Made by a program: the position numbers and the translations under genes. Shown one piece after another: positions 32,978 through 33,933 of a stretch of 33,933 nucleotides of DNA. Each line of letters opens with the position of its first letter. Position 1 is the first letter of the stretch. Origin of the DNA: Clostridiaceae bacterium (GTDB lineage Bacteria > Bacillota > Clostridia > Peptostreptococcales > Tindalliaceae); the NCBI GenBank assembly GCA_024635995.1, contig JAGXHW010000007.1:1-33933 (forward strand). The letters are read 5' to 3'. Below the pieces are notes generated by a model. It saw nothing but the letters and a program-made list of their open reading frames with translations, searched no databases and was not told the origin of the DNA.

Positions 32978-33933
32978 TTATCTTATATATTCATATTCCA
33001 GGGCTTCTCTTCGCAAAAAATGGGTGACATCTGTTACCAACTGATGGGTATGGTTGTGGATGGCGTCATGGGTGGCGCCTGCCAGGTGGGGTGTCAGCAC
33101 AACGTTGCTGCATTCTTTCAGCAGGGGATGGTTTATTGCGATGGGTTCACTTTCAAAAACATCCAGGGCCGCACCGGCAATGGTGTTATTGCGTAGCGCC
33201 TCAACCAGAGCCTCCTCATCCACCAGGGCACCCCGGGAGGTATTGATGAAGAAAGCATCCGGTTTCATCTGGTCCAGCACTTCCCGGTTAATCATTTGAA
33301 AGGTTTCCGGGGTATCCTTGCTGTGAATGGTGAGAACGTCCACCTCCCGTGCCAGTTCCAGCAAGGTGGCGGTAAAAACCGCATCGTCCTTTTCTTCCTC
33401 CGACAGGTAGGGGTCGTACACCATGATTTTCATACCAAAGGCTCGACAAATGCCTGCCACTCGGCGGCCGATGCTGCCGTAGCCCACAATGCCCAGGGTT
33501 CTTCCCTTCAATTGAAAGCCCTTGTAATGCACATAAGGGGTGTCTTTTCCCAGTGCCCAGGTGACATCCCGGCGAAGCCCTGCCTTTGTATTCTGCAACT
33601 GGTTCTCTTCGGATGTGTACAGGCCCATTTTCAAGTCATGATGGGCATTGGGAATGCGACGCATGACAGCCAGCATCATGGCAACGGTGTACTCTGCTGT
33701 TGAATCTGCGTTGCGCTCTGGGGAATAGCTGAGGGGAATGCCTTTTGCCTGTAGATAGCCGTCATCCACATTCACCGGGTTGGCCCGGGTGCAGACCACC
33801 AGTTTCAGATGAGGGGAACTGTCGATGACCCTTCGGGTAATGGGGTCATAACTGGTCAACAGGATCTCCGGCTTTTGAACCGCCATCAGGGCTGCCATTT
33901 CATCCTCCGATAAAATCCGCTGCTCCGTTGCCC
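32978..33933 (-). CDS. 2-hydroxyacid dehydrogenase (phosphoglycerate-dehydrogenase-like), 5' end outside window
   Basis: NAD-dependent D-2-hydroxyacid dehydrogenase. At least 317 residues are visible; the frame stays open past the ATG at 33898 (TEQRILSEDEMAALMAVQKP) to the window edge, and this upstream part fits the family, so the true start is probably outside. The cofactor motif GIVGYGSIGRRVAG, catalytic Arg (NTSRGALVDEEALVEAL), Glu (ALDVFESEP) and His (VLTPHLAGAT) are all present. It lacks an ACT domain, ending shortly after the catalytic His, so classical serine-pathway feedback control is unlikely. First visible gene of the minus-strand operon with a PLP lyase and a sugar kinase; the substrate could be a phosphorylated sugar acid, which is speculative. 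Confidence 0.88.
   Translation of the reverse strand, partial: ATEQRILSEDEMAALMAVQKPEILLTSYDPITRRVIDSSPHLKLVVCTRANPVNVDDGYLQAKGIPLSYSPERNADSTAEYTVAMMLAVMRRIPNAHHDLKMGLYTSEENQLQNTKAGLRRDVTWALGKDTPYVHYKGFQLKGRTLGIVGYGSIGRRVAGICRAFGMKIMVYDPYLSEEEKDDAVFTATLLELAREVDVLTIHSKDTPETFQMINREVLDQMKPDAFFINTSRGALVDEEALVEALRNNTIAGAALDVFESEPIAINHPLLKECSNVVLTPHLAGATHDAIHNHTHQLVTDVTHFLRREALEYEYIR

Noticed and set aside
1-33933. CRISPR array or insertion sequence
   Set aside because: No regularly spaced repeats and no transposase-like reading frame seen anywhere in the window.

Overview
The window reads as a chromosomal segment of a low-to-mid GC Gram-positive anaerobe, most likely a member of the Clostridia close to the Alkaliphilus/Tindallia/Natronincola type. 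The pointers are strong AGGAGG ribosome-binding sites throughout, a YvrJ-type small protein, a YaaH/YdhD-like GH18 cell-wall enzyme, clostridial-type membrane and Sm-like small proteins, and a bacterial selenoprotein that needs UGA recoding. The genus is inference; no rRNA or marker gene is present.

Left part (1-5.4 kb): a decayed sensor kinase; a promoter with a CsoR-type operator in front of a MATE exporter and its CsoR-family repressor; a decayed AbiEii toxin-like gene; and a minus-strand prophage-like lysis end (M15 peptidase, an interrupted unknown gene, YvrJ). This ends against a 3' half of a tRNA-Gly-like gene, which looks like the attachment-site scar of an integrated element lying to its left.

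Metal cassette (5.6-10.5 kb): an ABM-domain monooxygenase, an AT-rich ArsP-like permease, a heavy-metal P-type ATPase with a CPG (not CPC) motif, and a separate HMA metallochaperone. A perfect TGTGA-N6-TCACA palindrome precedes the ATPase. The permease, ATPase and HMA genes lie between two imperfect copies of a ~30-bp direct repeat.

Centre (10.7-19.4 kb): a small secreted protein, a broken PAS protein, a DedA-family protein, PfkB-type phosphofructokinase, a single-domain ChrA transporter, a secreted LysM protein with two tandem alpha/beta-hydrolase domains, a SelW/SelT-like selenoprotein with CxxU and a hairpin just after the UGA, a frameshifted LysM remnant, a MORN fragment and a GH18 glycosidase.

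Right part (19.4-33.9 kb): a region of partial gene copies (pirin with an internal deletion, the 5' end of a terpene-cyclase-like gene, the 3' end of a cysteine hydrolase) among intact genes for an Sm-like protein, a lone acyltransferase catalytic domain and the terpene-cyclase-like protein. Then follow a three-gene ABC exporter, a VOC protein, a cysteine hydrolase, a beta-lactamase-fold serine hydrolase, full-length pirin, a small membrane protein and a cytosolic three-PAS histidine kinase. A converging minus-strand operon (2-hydroxyacid dehydrogenase, trans-sulfuration-type PLP lyase, FGGY sugar kinase) closes the window, its first gene cut by the window edge.

Overall this is an accessory, detoxification- and envelope-oriented region with much gene decay. 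The most noteworthy single item is the selenoprotein at 16290-16532, whose reading frame is normally truncated or missed by standard gene calling.
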